From contig NC_080080.1 of the NCBI RefSeq assembly GCF_949987535.1, positions 58,874,668 to 58,938,667 of the forward strand: a stretch of DNA of 64,000 bases, in the 5' to 3' direction. Shown here one piece after another: positions 22,844-33,269 of this stretch. Both the position numbers and the translations under genes were made by a program. The notes under the pieces are model-generated. The model had not been told where the DNA came from and did not search any database. It saw only the letters and a program-made list of their open reading frames with translations. The stretch is from Balaenoptera acutorostrata (taxonomy: Eukaryota > Chordata > Mammalia > Artiodactyla > Balaenopteridae). Position 1 is the stretch's first letter; each line of letters begins with the position of its first letter.

Positions 22844-23180
22844 AGACCTCCCTGGTAGCGCAGTGGTTAAGAATCCACCTGCCGAGGCAGGGGACACGGG
22901 TTCGAGCCCTGGTCCCGGAAGATCCCACATGCTGCGGAGCAACTAAGCCTGTGCACCACAACTACTGAGCCTACGCTCTAGAGCCAGCGAGCCACAACTA
23001 CTGAGCCCACATGCTGCAACTACTGAAGCCCGTGCACCTAGAGCCCGTGTTCTGCAACAAGAGAAGCCACCGCAATGAGAAGCCTGCTCACCACAACAAA
23101 GAGTAGTGCCCGCTCACCACAACTAGAGAAAGCCCGTGCAGCAATGAAGACCCAACACAGCCAAAAATTTAAAAAAACAA
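22844..23180 (+). mobile_element. CHR: CHR SINE, type B
   Basis: The head has cctggtagcgcagtgg and an intact B box. The body has an 'accacaactactgag' repeat. The tail is poor (aatttaaaaaaac). TSD ...ggtggttcc (ending 22843) and tgtggttcc (about 23185-23193). Confidence 0.93.
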
Positions 23181-23394
23181 CAACTGTGGTTCCTGGTGTC
23201 AACCTCGCAAATGTATTTTAAGGATTGCATGTAATAACAAGCCAAGACCCTCTCATCAGACAGCCTGCTACATGGTGAGCTCTCAGAAAATGTGATTTCT
23301 ACTTCTGCCTAAAGAACATATATTAGCTTCAGATTGGATTACTTATTCTTAGATTTTCCTGAGGTTGTCCGTTTGCTGAAGTCCGTAGCTGTGC

Positions 23395-23570
23395 TCAGCG
23401 TCCCAGCCCCACACCTCCTGCATTTCCTTTCTTTGCTTCTTATCATTTTACATTTATTTGTGTAATTCTGATGAATGGCCATCCCCCACACTAGACTAGA
23501 AATTCCATGTAGGCACAATGTCCTTGTGGGTCATGTGTGTCCCCAGCCCCCAGCCAAAACACAGCCTAAC
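23395..23570 (+). repeat. L2: L2 3' end fragment
   Basis: tgcttcttatcattttacatt, cccacactagactagaaat, ccatgtaggcacaatgtcc and tgtccccagcc follow the L2 3' region. Confidence 0.6.
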
Positions 23571-23686
23571 ACATACACACACACACAAAATCTAAAAATA
23601 CTTTTCAGCAAATACAAGCCCAGTTGACATATCACCTTTTCCTAATCTTTTCCATTCTTCCCAACCTACCTCAGCTGCTAGTCTCT

Positions 23687-23985
23687 CTTTTTTTTTTTTT
23701 AATTAATTAATTTATTTATTTATGGCTGTGTTGGGTCTTCGTTTCTGTGCGAGGGCTTCCTCTAGTTGCGGCAAGCGGGGGCCACTCTTCATCGCGGTGC
23801 GCGGGCCTCTCACTATCGCGGCCTCTCTTGTTGCGGAGCACAGGCCCCAGATGCGCAGGCTCAGTAGTTGTGGTTCATGGGCCCAGTTGCTCCGCGGCAT
23901 GTGGGATCTTCCCAGACCAGGGCTCGAACCCGCGTCCCCTGCATTAGCAGGCAGATTCTCAACCACTGCGCCACCAGGGAAGCCC
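23687..23985 (-). mobile_element. CHR: CHR SINE, type C (young)
   Basis: Reverse orientation, with the T-rich tail at left (aattaattaatttatttatt) and the head at right (ccaccagggaagccc). TSD tgctagtctct is perfect at 23676-23686 and 23986-23996. Many CpGs are retained (gtgcgcgggcc, ctatcgcgg), which points to recent insertion. Confidence 0.95.
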
Positions 23986-24244
23986 TGCTAGTCTCTTTTA
24001 ACACAACTCATTTGGTCTTGTTCAATGGTTATTTGCGAATAAATATTATTCTCTTAAAATGGCACCACATATGCTCAATGTGAACTTATATGGATTATAA
24101 GGGCCAAATAAGAAGAAGGAGAGAAAGAATGAAAGAAAAATAACAAGGTAATGAGCAGTGATGCTCCCAAACAGTGAAGAAATCAAGTCACCCCAGAGGA
24201 GGGTCTGCATGTTGATGAGTGGCTTTAAGAATTACACAGCCAGG

Positions 24245-24539
24245 GGCTTCCCTGGTGGCGCAGTGGTTGAGAATCCGCCTGCCAACGCAGGGGACACGGG
24301 TTCGAGCCCTGGTCTGGGAAGATCCCACATGCCGCGGAGCAACTGGGCCCATGAACCACAACTACTGAGCCTGCGCATCTGCGGCCTGTGCCCCGCAACA
24401 AGAGAGGCCGCGATAGTGAGAGGCCCGCGCACCGCGATGAAGAGTGGCCCCCGCTTCCCTCAACTAGAGAAAGCCCTTGCACAGAAATGAAGACCCAACA
24501 CAGCCAAAAATAAATAAATAAATGTATAAAAAAAAAGAA
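24245..24539 (+). mobile_element. CHR: CHR SINE, type C (young)
   Basis: Young-type diagnostics throughout (caactgggcccatg, agaggccgcgatagtgag, gccgcgcgcaccg-like stretch). TSD aagaattacacagccagg (24227-24244) and aagaattatagagccagg (24541-24558). Confidence 0.95.
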
Positions 24540-24559
24540 AAAGAATTATAGAGCCAGGA

Positions 24560-25640
24560 AAGTGGGTAGTGGTGGCATCTCCAAGTTGAAGAATTAATAT
24601 AAAGAAGACCAATATAAAGTTAGTAAAATCTTACTCTATCATAAATGCAATTATAGGGTACACACTATATTTGGAAGATGACTGAGGTACTTTCAGGGGC
24701 TATTGTGACTTGGCACAATTTTTACCTTCAAAGCCTAAGCACTACCACCCCCATAAAATTAAACTCCACTAAATTATAAGCCCTTAAATCAGGTCTTTTA
24801 CACCTTGGTGTGGTCATATGTCATAAAGACTGGGAATAACTTAGAAATCAGTGTCTCTTCTAGTGATCATCAGCCAACACTCTCTTTTAAGCAATTCCCT
24901 TTGGCTATATGGCAAAACTTATTGAATTAACATACATTTGTCAAAAATTGGTACTATTTAGTCTCATTAATGAATTTGAAAGTTCAAACACAGACTTGTT
25001 GAAAAGATTCCATTGTGCTGTAAGTATGCTAGATTTTGCCAAGTGCTGATAACATTTTTGGCACAGTTTCAGTACTAAGTGGAATTATATATTTATTACC
25101 TAAATTATGTAAGTTATCCATGCTTACTATAAAAAGAAACAAGTAGAGGAAGGTATATACTTAAGCAAAAAGAAGAAAAAAAAATACAATTCAACTACCC
25201 AAAGATAGTGATTATTAACATTTTAGTTTGTAATTGTCCATACTTTTTTTCAGTACGTGTATGTGTGTGTGTCCTTTTAATGAATACTTTAAAATTACAC
25301 TGATGGTTATAAAAACGAATCATAGAATGTTAGCACTGAGCGATTGTAGCCTAAGCCCTTCATTTGACAGTTGCAAAAAAACCTGCAAGTTTCTTTCCTA
25401 AGGGTAGAACGTGGCTGGACTATAATTACAGTGACTTTGAAAATATGAGGCCTTTGGGTCCCAGAATATAATTCATGTTCTTGCTTGTTTGAATCGCAGT
25501 GGCACAGGACTCCAAACACTATGTTCTAGAACAAAAAAATACACAACAGGAAAGAAAAGGTGAAATTACATCGATGAAGGTTCAAAACAATCAGAAAATG
25601 TTATCAGATTGATATTAAAGTCACTTTTTCATACTAGAAA
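24560..25640. other. Repeat-poor AT-rich non-coding stretch
   Basis: About 1.1 kb with no recognised repeat or gene. Short frames only. A (TG)n run occurs near 25258-25272. Confidence 0.4.
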
Positions 25641-25830
25641 AGTACCTTTAACTAAGCATCAGAAAAACTGCATTGTAATTCCCACTCTGCATTTACAAAC
25701 TTGTGACTTGGTCACCTCTCTGCCTATTTCCTCATCCGTAGAATAGAAATGATCCCATTTTCCATTCCTATTTTCATGAAATCAAATGAAACTCAGAATG
25801 TGAAAGTACTTTTTTAACTGTAAAAGTGTC
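25640..25830 (+). repeat. MIR: MIR-like remnant
   Basis: aaaaactgcattgtaattccc, ctctgcatttacaaacttgtg, acttggtcacctctctgcc, tcctcatccgtagaata and gtgaaagtact match MIR in sense orientation, diverged. Confidence 0.55.
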
Positions 25831-25955
25831 ATGGAAAGTGAGGTGCTGTTGAAAGCAAAGAGAGGAGCCCTAAATGCATAGACCACTAGTCGAGCAAATC
25901 ATAAATCTTGTCTGCCCTCAGGCTGCAATGCTTTTCTCAATGTGGATTGATGTTT

Positions 25956-25982
25956 TGTGTGTGTGTGTGTACGTGTGTGTGT
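25956..25982. repeat. (TG)n microsatellite, interrupted
   Basis: A TG dinucleotide run is broken once by 'ac' (tgtgtgtgtacgtgtgtgtg). Confidence 0.9.
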
Positions 25983-25999
25983 TTTCATATCACTATGTG

Positions 26000-26397
26000 C
26001 ATCTCTCCTTCACACAACTATCACATATTATCATTCTGGGATTCTATTTCTGTCTCTCCCACTAGATAGTAAACTCTTTTGTTTTTTTTTTTTTGATGGT
26101 AAGCGCTTTAATGATGAGATTTGTGTCTTTCAGCTGGGGGCTTGGGGGCACTTTAGCCCTGCTCCCCAACTCGATCAGCCCTCCCCAAGACAAGCTGCCT
26201 CCACTCCTTCACTCAGGTTTTGCCAACCAGATTATCACCCTCGAGCCCTGACTCCCTCACAATACCCTTCTCCCCTCAAGAAGTTTTAGAAGCACCATTA
26301 ACCTTCGTTTTTAAACCTCCAGCATCTAAAATAATGCCTCACAGCTAACACTGTAGACAGTCAGTGAAAGTTGATTGAGGGATGAATGAATGAGACA
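26000..26397 (+). repeat. L2: L2 3' end, split by a retrocopy
   Basis: Left part 26000-26080 (tgtctctcccactagatag, taaactctttt) and right part about 26288-26397 (ccagcatctaaaataatgcc, tgattgagggatgaatgaat) are consecutive parts of the L2 terminus. The intervening roughly 200 bp are foreign to L2. Confidence 0.6.
26081..26287 (-). pseudogene. Probable 3'UTR retrocopy (processed pseudogene fragment)
   Basis: On the minus strand the segment ends cattaaagcgcttaccatc followed by poly(A) (the T run at about 26084-26094). ATTAAA is thus about 13 nt upstream of the poly(A), which is the layout of a polyadenylated mRNA 3' end. About 190 bp upstream are GC-balanced and match no repeat I know. It interrupts an L2 between 26080 and about 26287. 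I cannot name the parent gene, and no clean TSD was found, so the right boundary is approximate. Confidence 0.5.
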
Positions 26398-26689
26398 GCT
26401 GAATTACTGTATCCGTCTTTAAGAATGCTCTTTTCCTGTCAATCAAGGCCTCCTCTATTTAAATCTCTGAAATCTGATCGTGGACAATTTTGGTTTGATT
26501 ATTCAAGAAGGGTCATGACTTGTGGTAACTTGTGATTTCCTGAAGAAAGAATGTGAATGAGGTACAGGGCCAGGCCAGTGTCAGGATCCAGGCTCTTAGC
26601 TCCTGGGTTAGCCTTTCCAACCACTCACCTCCTCAACGTGGCTTTGCTATCACAGACTATGTCATGTATTCAGTGATACTAGGAATCCA

Positions 26690-26900
26690 CCTCTTTGACT
26701 CTGAAGTCCAAGTTCTTTCTTCTACAGCTCTCAAAAAGATTAGCATTTTCAAAGCGTTTTGTTATCTCCTTTGACTCCAACCCAGTGAAACTGGGTACTA
26801 TTATCATCCTCCTTTACAGATTAGGCAAGAGGCTCAGAGAGGTTAAATAATTTGCTGAAGGTCACCCAGCTGATAAGGGACAGAGAGGACCTGGAAATCA
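26690..26900 (-). repeat. MIR: MIR remnant
   Basis: gggtactattatcatcctcc, ttacagattaggcaagagg, ctcagagaggttaaataat and ggtcacccagctgataagg are reversed-MIR phrases. Confidence 0.75.
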
Positions 26901-27650
26901 AGATCTCTGATTCCAAATAAATGTTCATTTCTCTATACTGTAAAATACAATAATGTTGGACAAAGAAACCACCCAATACATTTATTAACTAAATGAACAA
27001 GAAACAAAAGTTAATGGAAGGAAGGGCAAAGGGAGCACTGGGTCAGTTAATGTGTATAAAATTTGTTCTGTACAGAAACTTTTTAGAACTTTAATAATAT
27101 TAGTTGATGATAGTATTTATAAGCCCTTGGAGGGCATGCTAATGTATCTTATATGTATGTTCTCATAGAGTTTAATAAGATGTTTTCCATAGTAGGTCTC
27201 AGTAAATGTCCGTTTGAGTATTGCCTGGAGGAGACCAGTGGATGAGTTTATTAGGTAACTCTCCTGCCATGACAGGTGGTTGAGAGTAGGCCTTACTGGA
27301 GGATCTGGTGAGCGGTACAGAGATGCGAAAGAATGGGATGCAATTCTCTGGAAGCACAGAGTGCTACATCCCGGGGACCCCATGATCTGGAGATGCCAAA
27401 GGGTGGTGAGTCCAAAAAAGAGGAAGTCCCCAAGTCCAGGAAGGCAGCGTGGGTGAAGGGAAAGCCCACAGGCCTCCAAGGCTAGGGCCTGGCTCTGCTT
27501 CCAGCTTAGCTCTCTTTGGACTTCAGTTTCCTCATCTGAAGAATACTTTCTAAGATCCCTTACAGCTCCACTTAATAGAAAAATATTAACTTAAAAATAA
27601 TATAGATGATGTGCAATCTACAAATAAAGTCATTTTGTGGGTGATTCAGC
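26900..27650. other. Repeat-poor non-coding stretch
   Basis: No gene is recognised. A 120-codon minus-strand frame (27117-27479) shows no motif. A short MIR-like scrap (cttcagtttcctcatctgaag) is at about 27520. Confidence 0.35.
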
Positions 27651-27654
27651 AGTT

Positions 27655-27880
27655 TAGCATTTTGGTAAAGCATGCAGGCTCTGGAGACAGATTGGGTGTG
27701 TATCCTAGCTCAGCTACTTACTGTGTGTGTGAACAAACCTGGACAAACTACATAGCCCCTCAGGGCCTCAGATTCCTCTTCTGTAAATAGGGATAATAAT
27801 TCCTACTTCATAAGGTAGTTGAGACAATTAAATACCTCTAAAGTGCTTAGATTAGTGACAACATATATGATAGAAGTATT
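27655..27880 (+). repeat. MIR: MIR SINE, nearly full length
   Basis: Shows catgcaggctctggagac, tcctagctcagctacttact, cctcagattcctcttctg, taaatagggataataattcc, gttgagacaattaaatac and aaagtgcttagattag in order. Confidence 0.9.
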
Positions 27881-27954
27881 AGCTATTGTTACTAACATTG
27901 GAGCCTGTGGACTTTTCATTAGAAAAATACAGGAGTGAGAACCTTGGGTAAGTC

Positions 27955-28393
27955 CTTTTTTTTTTTTTTTTTTTGAGAGGAGGCCATTTATTTTGTAGAA
28001 TGTTTCTCAGTTTGAGTTTGTCTGATGTTTCCTCATGATTGTTTTCAGGTGATGCAGTTTTGTCTGGAATATGCAGATGTTATGTTGTCTGTGGATTCAT
28101 ATTAAGGGACACATGATGTCAATTTGCCCTATTATTGGTGATGTTAACTTTCGCTGCCTGCGGGCTTTCTCTAGTTGCAGCTAGCGAGAGCTACTCTTCA
28201 TTGCGGTGCACGGGCTTCTCATTGCGGTGGTTTCTCTTGTTGCAGAGCACGGGCTCTAGGCACGTGGGCTTCATTAGTTGTGGCACACGGGCTTAGTTGC
28301 TCCGAGGCATGTGGGATCTTCCTGGACCAGGGATCGAACCCGTGTCCCCTGCATTGGCAGGTGGATTCTTAACCACTGAGCCACCAGGGAGGT
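27955..28393 (-). mobile_element. CHR/L1M: Chimeric CHR SINE-L1M retrotransposed insertion
   Basis: Read on the minus strand, a CHR type B SINE starts exactly at the right TSD and runs to ...aaagcccgcaggcagcg. There it joins (about 28150-28154) a sense-oriented L1M 3'UTR piece (agttaacatcaccaataa ... gaggaaacatcagac ... acattctacaaaat), instead of the SINE's own last roughly 35 bp. The L1M part ends with AATAAA (27987-27992 on this strand), about 12 nt more, then about 19 A. Perfect 13-bp TSDs ccttgggtaagtc (27942-27954, 28394-28406) bracket the entire unit, so it was inserted as one molecule. The L1M assignment is from recalled consensus. Confidence 0.85.
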
Positions 28394-28589
28394 CCTTGGG
28401 TAAGTCAATGTTTTAATTTCTTTAAAGTCATGGAAGTTGACATGGATGTCTGAAATGTTGACAGAGAGCAGGAGAAAGACAGAAAGAGATAGGAAAGAAA
28501 ACCAAATGCCTGACCCTTCCCATTGTCATAGATAGTGACCAGAATAAGGAAATAGTTACCAGAGATGCAAGAATAAATATAAACAGATA

Positions 28590-28789
28590 GGGACTTCCCT
28601 GGTGGCACAGTGGTTAAGACTCTTTGCTCCCAATGAAGGGGGCCTGGGTTCGATCCCTGGTCAGGGAACTAGATCCCACATGCATGCTGCAACCAAGAGT
28701 TTGCATGCCGCAACTAAGGAGCTCACATGCCTCAACTAAGGAGCCGGCAAGCTGCAACTAAGACGCGGCACAACCAAATAAAAAATATA
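28590..28789 (+). mobile_element. CHR: CHR SINE, type A
   Basis: Head ggacttccctggtggcacag, B box gggttcgatccctgg, then caactaag-type repeats. The tail ends aaaaaatatatatatg. Flanks share the short agatag motif. Confidence 0.92.
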
Positions 28790-28834
28790 TATATGAATAG
28801 ATAGCTCTTTAATTGTATAATTTCAAAATGCTGG

Positions 28835-30390
28835 CAAGAAAAGGAGCTTTTATTTGGAACAGAATACAGTTTCCAAAAATAGACCCACACTATATGGTCA
28901 ATTAATTTTCAACAGAGGTGCCAAGTTAGATAATTTAATAGAGAAAAGATAGTCAATAATGGGTAATGGATATTCTAAACGGAAACAAATTAACCTTGAC
29001 CCACACTTCACAACATACAAAGATTAACTCAAAATGGATTGTAGACCTAACTGTAAGAGCTAAAACTAATTAAACTTTTAGAAGAAAACAAGAAAATCAT
29101 TGTGATGTTAGATTAGGCAAAGACTACTTAAGCAGGACACAAGAGCACAAACTGTAAACTTTTAAAATGAAAAATGGGCTTCATCAAGATTAAAAATTAC
29201 TGCTCTTAAAGATAAGCCACAAGATTGCATACAGTTTTGCAAAACATATATCTGGCCCAATTTATATAAAATATAACTTAATAATAAGATGAACGACACA
29301 ATAAAAAAAAATGGGCAAAATATTTTACAAATACTTCACAAAAAAAGTTGTATGAATAACAAATAAATACATTTTAAAATGTTCGACATCTAGTCATCAG
29401 AGAAAAACAAATTAAGAACCATAATGAGATTTTTTTTTAATTTATTTATTTTTATTTTTGGCTGCCTTGGGTCTTTGTTGCTGTACGCAGGCTTTTCTCT
29501 AGTTGCGGCAAGCGGGGGCTACTCTTCGTTGCGGTTCGCGGGCTTCTCGTTGGGTGGCTTCTCTTGTTGCAGAGCACAGGCTCTAGGCGCGTGGGCTTCA
29601 GTAGTTGTGGCACACGGGCTCAGTAGTTGTGGCTCATGAGCTCTAGAGCGCAGGCTCAAGTAGTTGTGGCACACAGGCTTAGTTGCTCCGTGGCATGTGG
29701 GATCTTCCCTGACCAGGGCTCAAACCCATGTCCCTGCATTGGTAGGCGGATTCTTAACCACTGTGCCACCAGGGAAGTCCCAGCTGTATATAATCTTGTT
29801 TGTGTTTTCAAAATTAGTTTTAACTAAGTTTTTAGTGAAAAAAAATCAATGAAATACACACCCACAAGAATGGCTAAAAATTAAAAAGACTGACAATAAC
29901 AAATGTTGACAAGAATATAAAGCCATTGGAACTCATACATGGCTAGTTGGAATGCAAAGAGTACAGCCACTTTGTAAAATAGTATGGTAGCATCTTATAA
30001 AGTTAAATATACATTTAACGTGTGACCAAGCAATCCTATTCCTGGGTAACTACCCAAGCAAAATGAAAACATATGCATACAGCATTATTCATAATAACCA
30101 AAAACTAGAAACAAGTCAGGTGTCTATAAATAGGGCAACGGATAAACAAACTGTGGTATATTCATAAAACAAAACATTACACAGCAATAAAAAAGGATAA
30201 ACTATGACCATGCAACAATGTGAGTGCATCTCCAAAACATTATGCTGAGTGAAAAAAGCATAACACAAAATAGTACACAGCATGTGATTCTATTTTTATG
30301 AGGTTCTAGAACAGGCAAATTTAACCAAAGTTGGAAATATTTGAAATATTGATTGCTTTGGCAGGGATGGGGAGGAGGAAAAACACTCCA
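28835..30390 (+). mobile_element. L1M: Old L1M ORF2 3' part, split by a SINE
   Basis: Left 28835-29430 (actatatggtcaattaatttt, gattaactcaaaatggattg, ttttagaagaaaacaag, aaatgaaaaatgggcttcatc). Right about 29850-30390 (cacaagaatggctaaaaatt, gcaatcctattcctgggtaac, attattcataataaccaaaaa, gcagggatgggg). Typical of an old L1 ORF2 C-terminus and its 3'UTR; stops in all frames. Confidence 0.8.
29431..29781 (-). mobile_element. CHR: CHR SINE, type B, in L1M
   Basis: T-rich tail at left, head at right (ccaccagggaagtccc ending 29781). Body complete. Beyond its 5' end, 29782-29848 is neither SINE nor recognisable L1, and the L1M resumes only after it. A possible TSD is the L1-derived aatgagat/aatgaaat pair outside that extra block. 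Confidence 0.9.
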
Positions 30391-30399
30391 GGTGACTGA

Positions 30400-30775
30400 G
30401 GTCAAAAATTATAGGAAGAAGCTCACTGCTCCTCTCTTTCTTTAGCTTACACTTAAATGGCTTAATTTCCTATTTAGTTTCTTTAAGTAGCTCTTGTTCC
30501 CTGTGTCAGCAGGTTTTACCTCCTGTGCTGGTATTTTGGTCTCAGGAAGTTGACAGTTTGATGAATAAGATGAAGAATCTGTCAGAGAGACACCTCTGGA
30601 ATAATACATCTTGCTATTCTTCCAAATGTGTACAGGGGTCAGAGATCCAACTGGTCATTCTTTTGAGAAGAGTCATAATTAACTACATCTATAGCTAATA
30701 ACATCAACAGACCTCAAAGAGATCGTGAAAACTAAGGTAAAATACGTGCCATATAATACCATTTATGCAAAGTTT
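30400..30775. other. Non-coding, nothing recognised
   Basis: No repeat or gene seen. Confidence 0.35.
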
Positions 30776-30790
30776 AAAAACATACATACA

Positions 30791-31098
30791 GGGCTTCCCT
30801 GGTGGCGCAGTGGTTGAGAATCTGCCTGCCAATGCAGGGGACACGGGTTCGAGCCCTGGTCTGGGAAGATCCCACATGCCGCGGAGCAACTGGGCCCGTG
30901 AGCCACAACTACTGAGCCTGCGCGTCTGGAGCCTGTGCTCCGCAACGAGAGAGGCCACGACAGTGAAAGGCCCGCGCACTGCGATGAAGAGTGGTCCCCG
31001 CTTGCCACAACTAGAGAAAGCCCTCGCACAGAAACGAAGACCTAACACAGCCAAAAATCAATCAATAAATAAATTTATTAAAAAAAAAAAAAACAAAA
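30791..31098 (+). mobile_element. CHR: CHR SINE, type C (young)
   Basis: Full young-type body and tail (aaataaatttatt, then A14 and a second A-run). TSD aaaaacatacataca is perfect at 30776-30790 and 31099-31113. Confidence 0.95.
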
Positions 31099-31113
31099 AA
31101 AAACATACATACA

Positions 31114-32215
31114 ATGCTGTATTTTGATTGTAGAATCAAAGTATAAGTGTATAGACAGGAAATATATACACTAACTTCAGGATGTGCATATACTCCTCTT
31201 CTGGGGAGAGAAGGCTAGGGAATAGTATCAAGGGGTCATCAATTACATCTAAATCTATCTAATATCTATCTATATTAAAATTGTTGAAATCTGTTGTTTG
31301 GGTTGGGGTGAATATTTTGTAACGTCACTCTATGTACTTCTCTGTGTGTTTGACAATTTTTATAGTCAAACACAACAAAAAGATTGAGACAGACAGCAGC
31401 CCTGTAGGCTGGCTAGTTCTGGTCCTAGCAGCATCTCTCCCAGCATCTGCCTGCCTTGAAGTATTTAACAGAAAAAAATAAAAACTGTGCCTCACCAAGA
31501 ATCTTCTTATTAGCATCTTGGGGAAGGAAAATCTCCGTTCTCTCTTAGCGAGTGCTCTGAAGGAAAATCTATTGAGAACCACATCTTCCCTTTTCTGAGT
31601 ATCAACTTCTATCAACCTATAATTCCCAGGAAATGGCGCTCAAGTCCAACACAGATCAAATCAAACCAGTCATGTCTGAACCACACCAGGGGAATTTCAG
31701 AATAAGCTTAAAGGTCCCTTCCAGCCTGGAGTTTCTATGGTTGAATTTTTTTTTTTTCCAGAATGTTTTTCAAGTTATGAGATGCTTTTCTCCTCAACAA
31801 TCAATAGAACAATACCGTCAGGTATACCTATAGTTTCGAAGTTTTGTTTTTGTTTTTTAACAATGCAGTTAGCAACCTGGCCACTGGATGTTACTCTTGT
31901 TTTAAAAAAAACAACAATTGAAAATAAACCATTTATTGGAAACAGCATCTAGAAATTGCAAGGGAGTTGTTAACTATCAGTAGGTGAGGAGATTGCTTTA
32001 TCTGGGACACTGAGATGATTAGAGAAAGCACAATATACTATCAGCATTAAAAAAAAGAAAAAAGAAATTAAGCTCCAAGACCAGCATTCGTTTCCAACCA
32101 ATGGACTACCACTGTTAGCAATGATGGTTCAGATTAGATGAGTGTCCACATTAAATGTATAAACCTCTATTTATATTCTTCCCAGAACATATATCACATT
32201 TCAGTATATCAGGTA
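31114..32215. other. Non-coding; possible very old repeat at left
   Basis: At 31114-31380 a gently degenerate stretch (ttctggggagagaaggctag, gtgtttgacaatttttatag) resembles unclassified old interspersed repeats. 31380-32215 has no repeat or gene I can name. Confidence 0.35.
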
Positions 32216-32350
32216 ATTTACTTATTGGTGTTGCTTACTGTCTGTCTTCGCAGTCCAGAACACAGCTCCAGGAGAGCAGGCATCTCAGTCTGCACTATTC
32301 ACTGCCTGTGACATAGCTGGTGTTCAATAACTAGGTGTTGACTGAATGAA
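32215..32350 (+). repeat. L2: L2 3' end fragment
   Basis: cagaacacagctccaggagag, caggcatctcagtctgcac and cattcactgcctgtgacatag, then ttcaataactaggtgttgac and tgaatgaatt. Confidence 0.75.
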
Positions 32351-32399
32351 TTTCTGCATTTCATAATCCCTATCTGCCAAATGATGATCTTAAAGATAA

Positions 32400-32620
32400 A
32401 ACAAATATGGCTACTCTTTATTGAGGGCTGACTACATGCCAGGCCCTGGGCTAAGCGCCTTACATACACTTCATTTAACGTTTTAACAACCCCCGTGAAC
32501 AAGGTATCTGTCTCACTTTGCGAATAAGAGGAAACCCAGACATAGGTGAGCTGCCTAAGATCACACAACGCCACGAAGCAGAGCAGGGATTTGAACCCCA
32601 GTCTGCGAAACTCCAGAGCA
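32400..32620 (-). repeat. MIR: MIR SINE, nearly full length
   Basis: tctttattgagggctgacta, catgccaggccctgggctaa, cgccttacatacacttcatt, aagatcacacaacgccacg and gcagggatttgaaccccagt give a long reversed MIR including the tRNA-derived B-box region. Confidence 0.88.
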
Positions 32621-32912
32621 GGCTCCTAATCCGTCTCACATGCCCGCTACGTAGGAGGGTTATGACGTGTCCAACAGCAGGAAAAAACTTCTACCTCTGC
32701 ACTCCGGTTAGAACTGTAACTTCCCAGCATCCAGTAACGCCCTTGCCCTTTACCAGCTCCTTTCCATCGTTACATGCGGCAAGCTCACAGGAAGAAGAAC
32801 TGGGGTTTCCCTCCTGAATCCAGGCTTGTCCTCACCTCTACCACCTGGCACAGAACCTTGTCACAATGTCACGTTTGTTAATAATGATGTAGAGTTGTCA
32901 GATGCATTCACT

Positions 32913-33024
32913 TTTTTTTGGCCATGCGGCATGTGGGATTTTAGTTCCCCAAACAAGGTTCACACCCGCGCCCCCTGCGTTGGAAACGCAGTATCTTAAC
33001 CACCGGACCGCCAAGGAAGTCCCC
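32913..33024 (-). mobile_element. CHR: CHR-related SINE, type D (short)
   Basis: T8 then ggccatgcggcatgtggg, B box region (aaggttcacacccgcg) and head ending ccaaggaagtcc. TSD gcattcact (32904-32912) and gcatccact (33025-33033). Confidence 0.88.
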
Positions 33025-33074
33025 GCATCCACTTCTTGAAGTCAAGAGGCAATCATGTTGTTCTTACAAGTGTG

Positions 33075-33265
33075 GTTTAGGAGGAAAAGCTTGAGCTTTG
33101 GAATCATACAATCCTTGGTTCAAATGCTATTTCTGTATTTGCCACCTGTGACATTTGAAAGTTATTTGATCCTTCTGGGCTTGGGTTTTTCACTGGTAAA
33201 GTGGAAATACTGACACCTACCTCTCGAAGTTGTTGAGAAGTTAAAGATTCTTGCAATAAATATTA
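33075..33265 (+). repeat. MIR: MIR SINE
   Basis: gcttgagctttggaatcatac, ttggttcaaatgctatttct, gttatttgatccttctggg, ggtaaagtggaaatactgac and ttgttgagaagttaaag are in sense order. Confidence 0.82.
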
Positions 33266-33269
33266 AGGC

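Noticed and set aside
28590..28789. tRNA gene signals (A and B boxes)
   Set aside because: They belong to the tRNA-derived heads of CHR SINEs; no cloverleaf with an acceptor stem can be formed.
30704..31054. Recurring peptide-like frames (AVLGLRFCAR..., GFPGGAVVENLPANAGD...)
   Set aside because: They are translations of the CHR SINE in either strand and recur at every copy; they are not genes.
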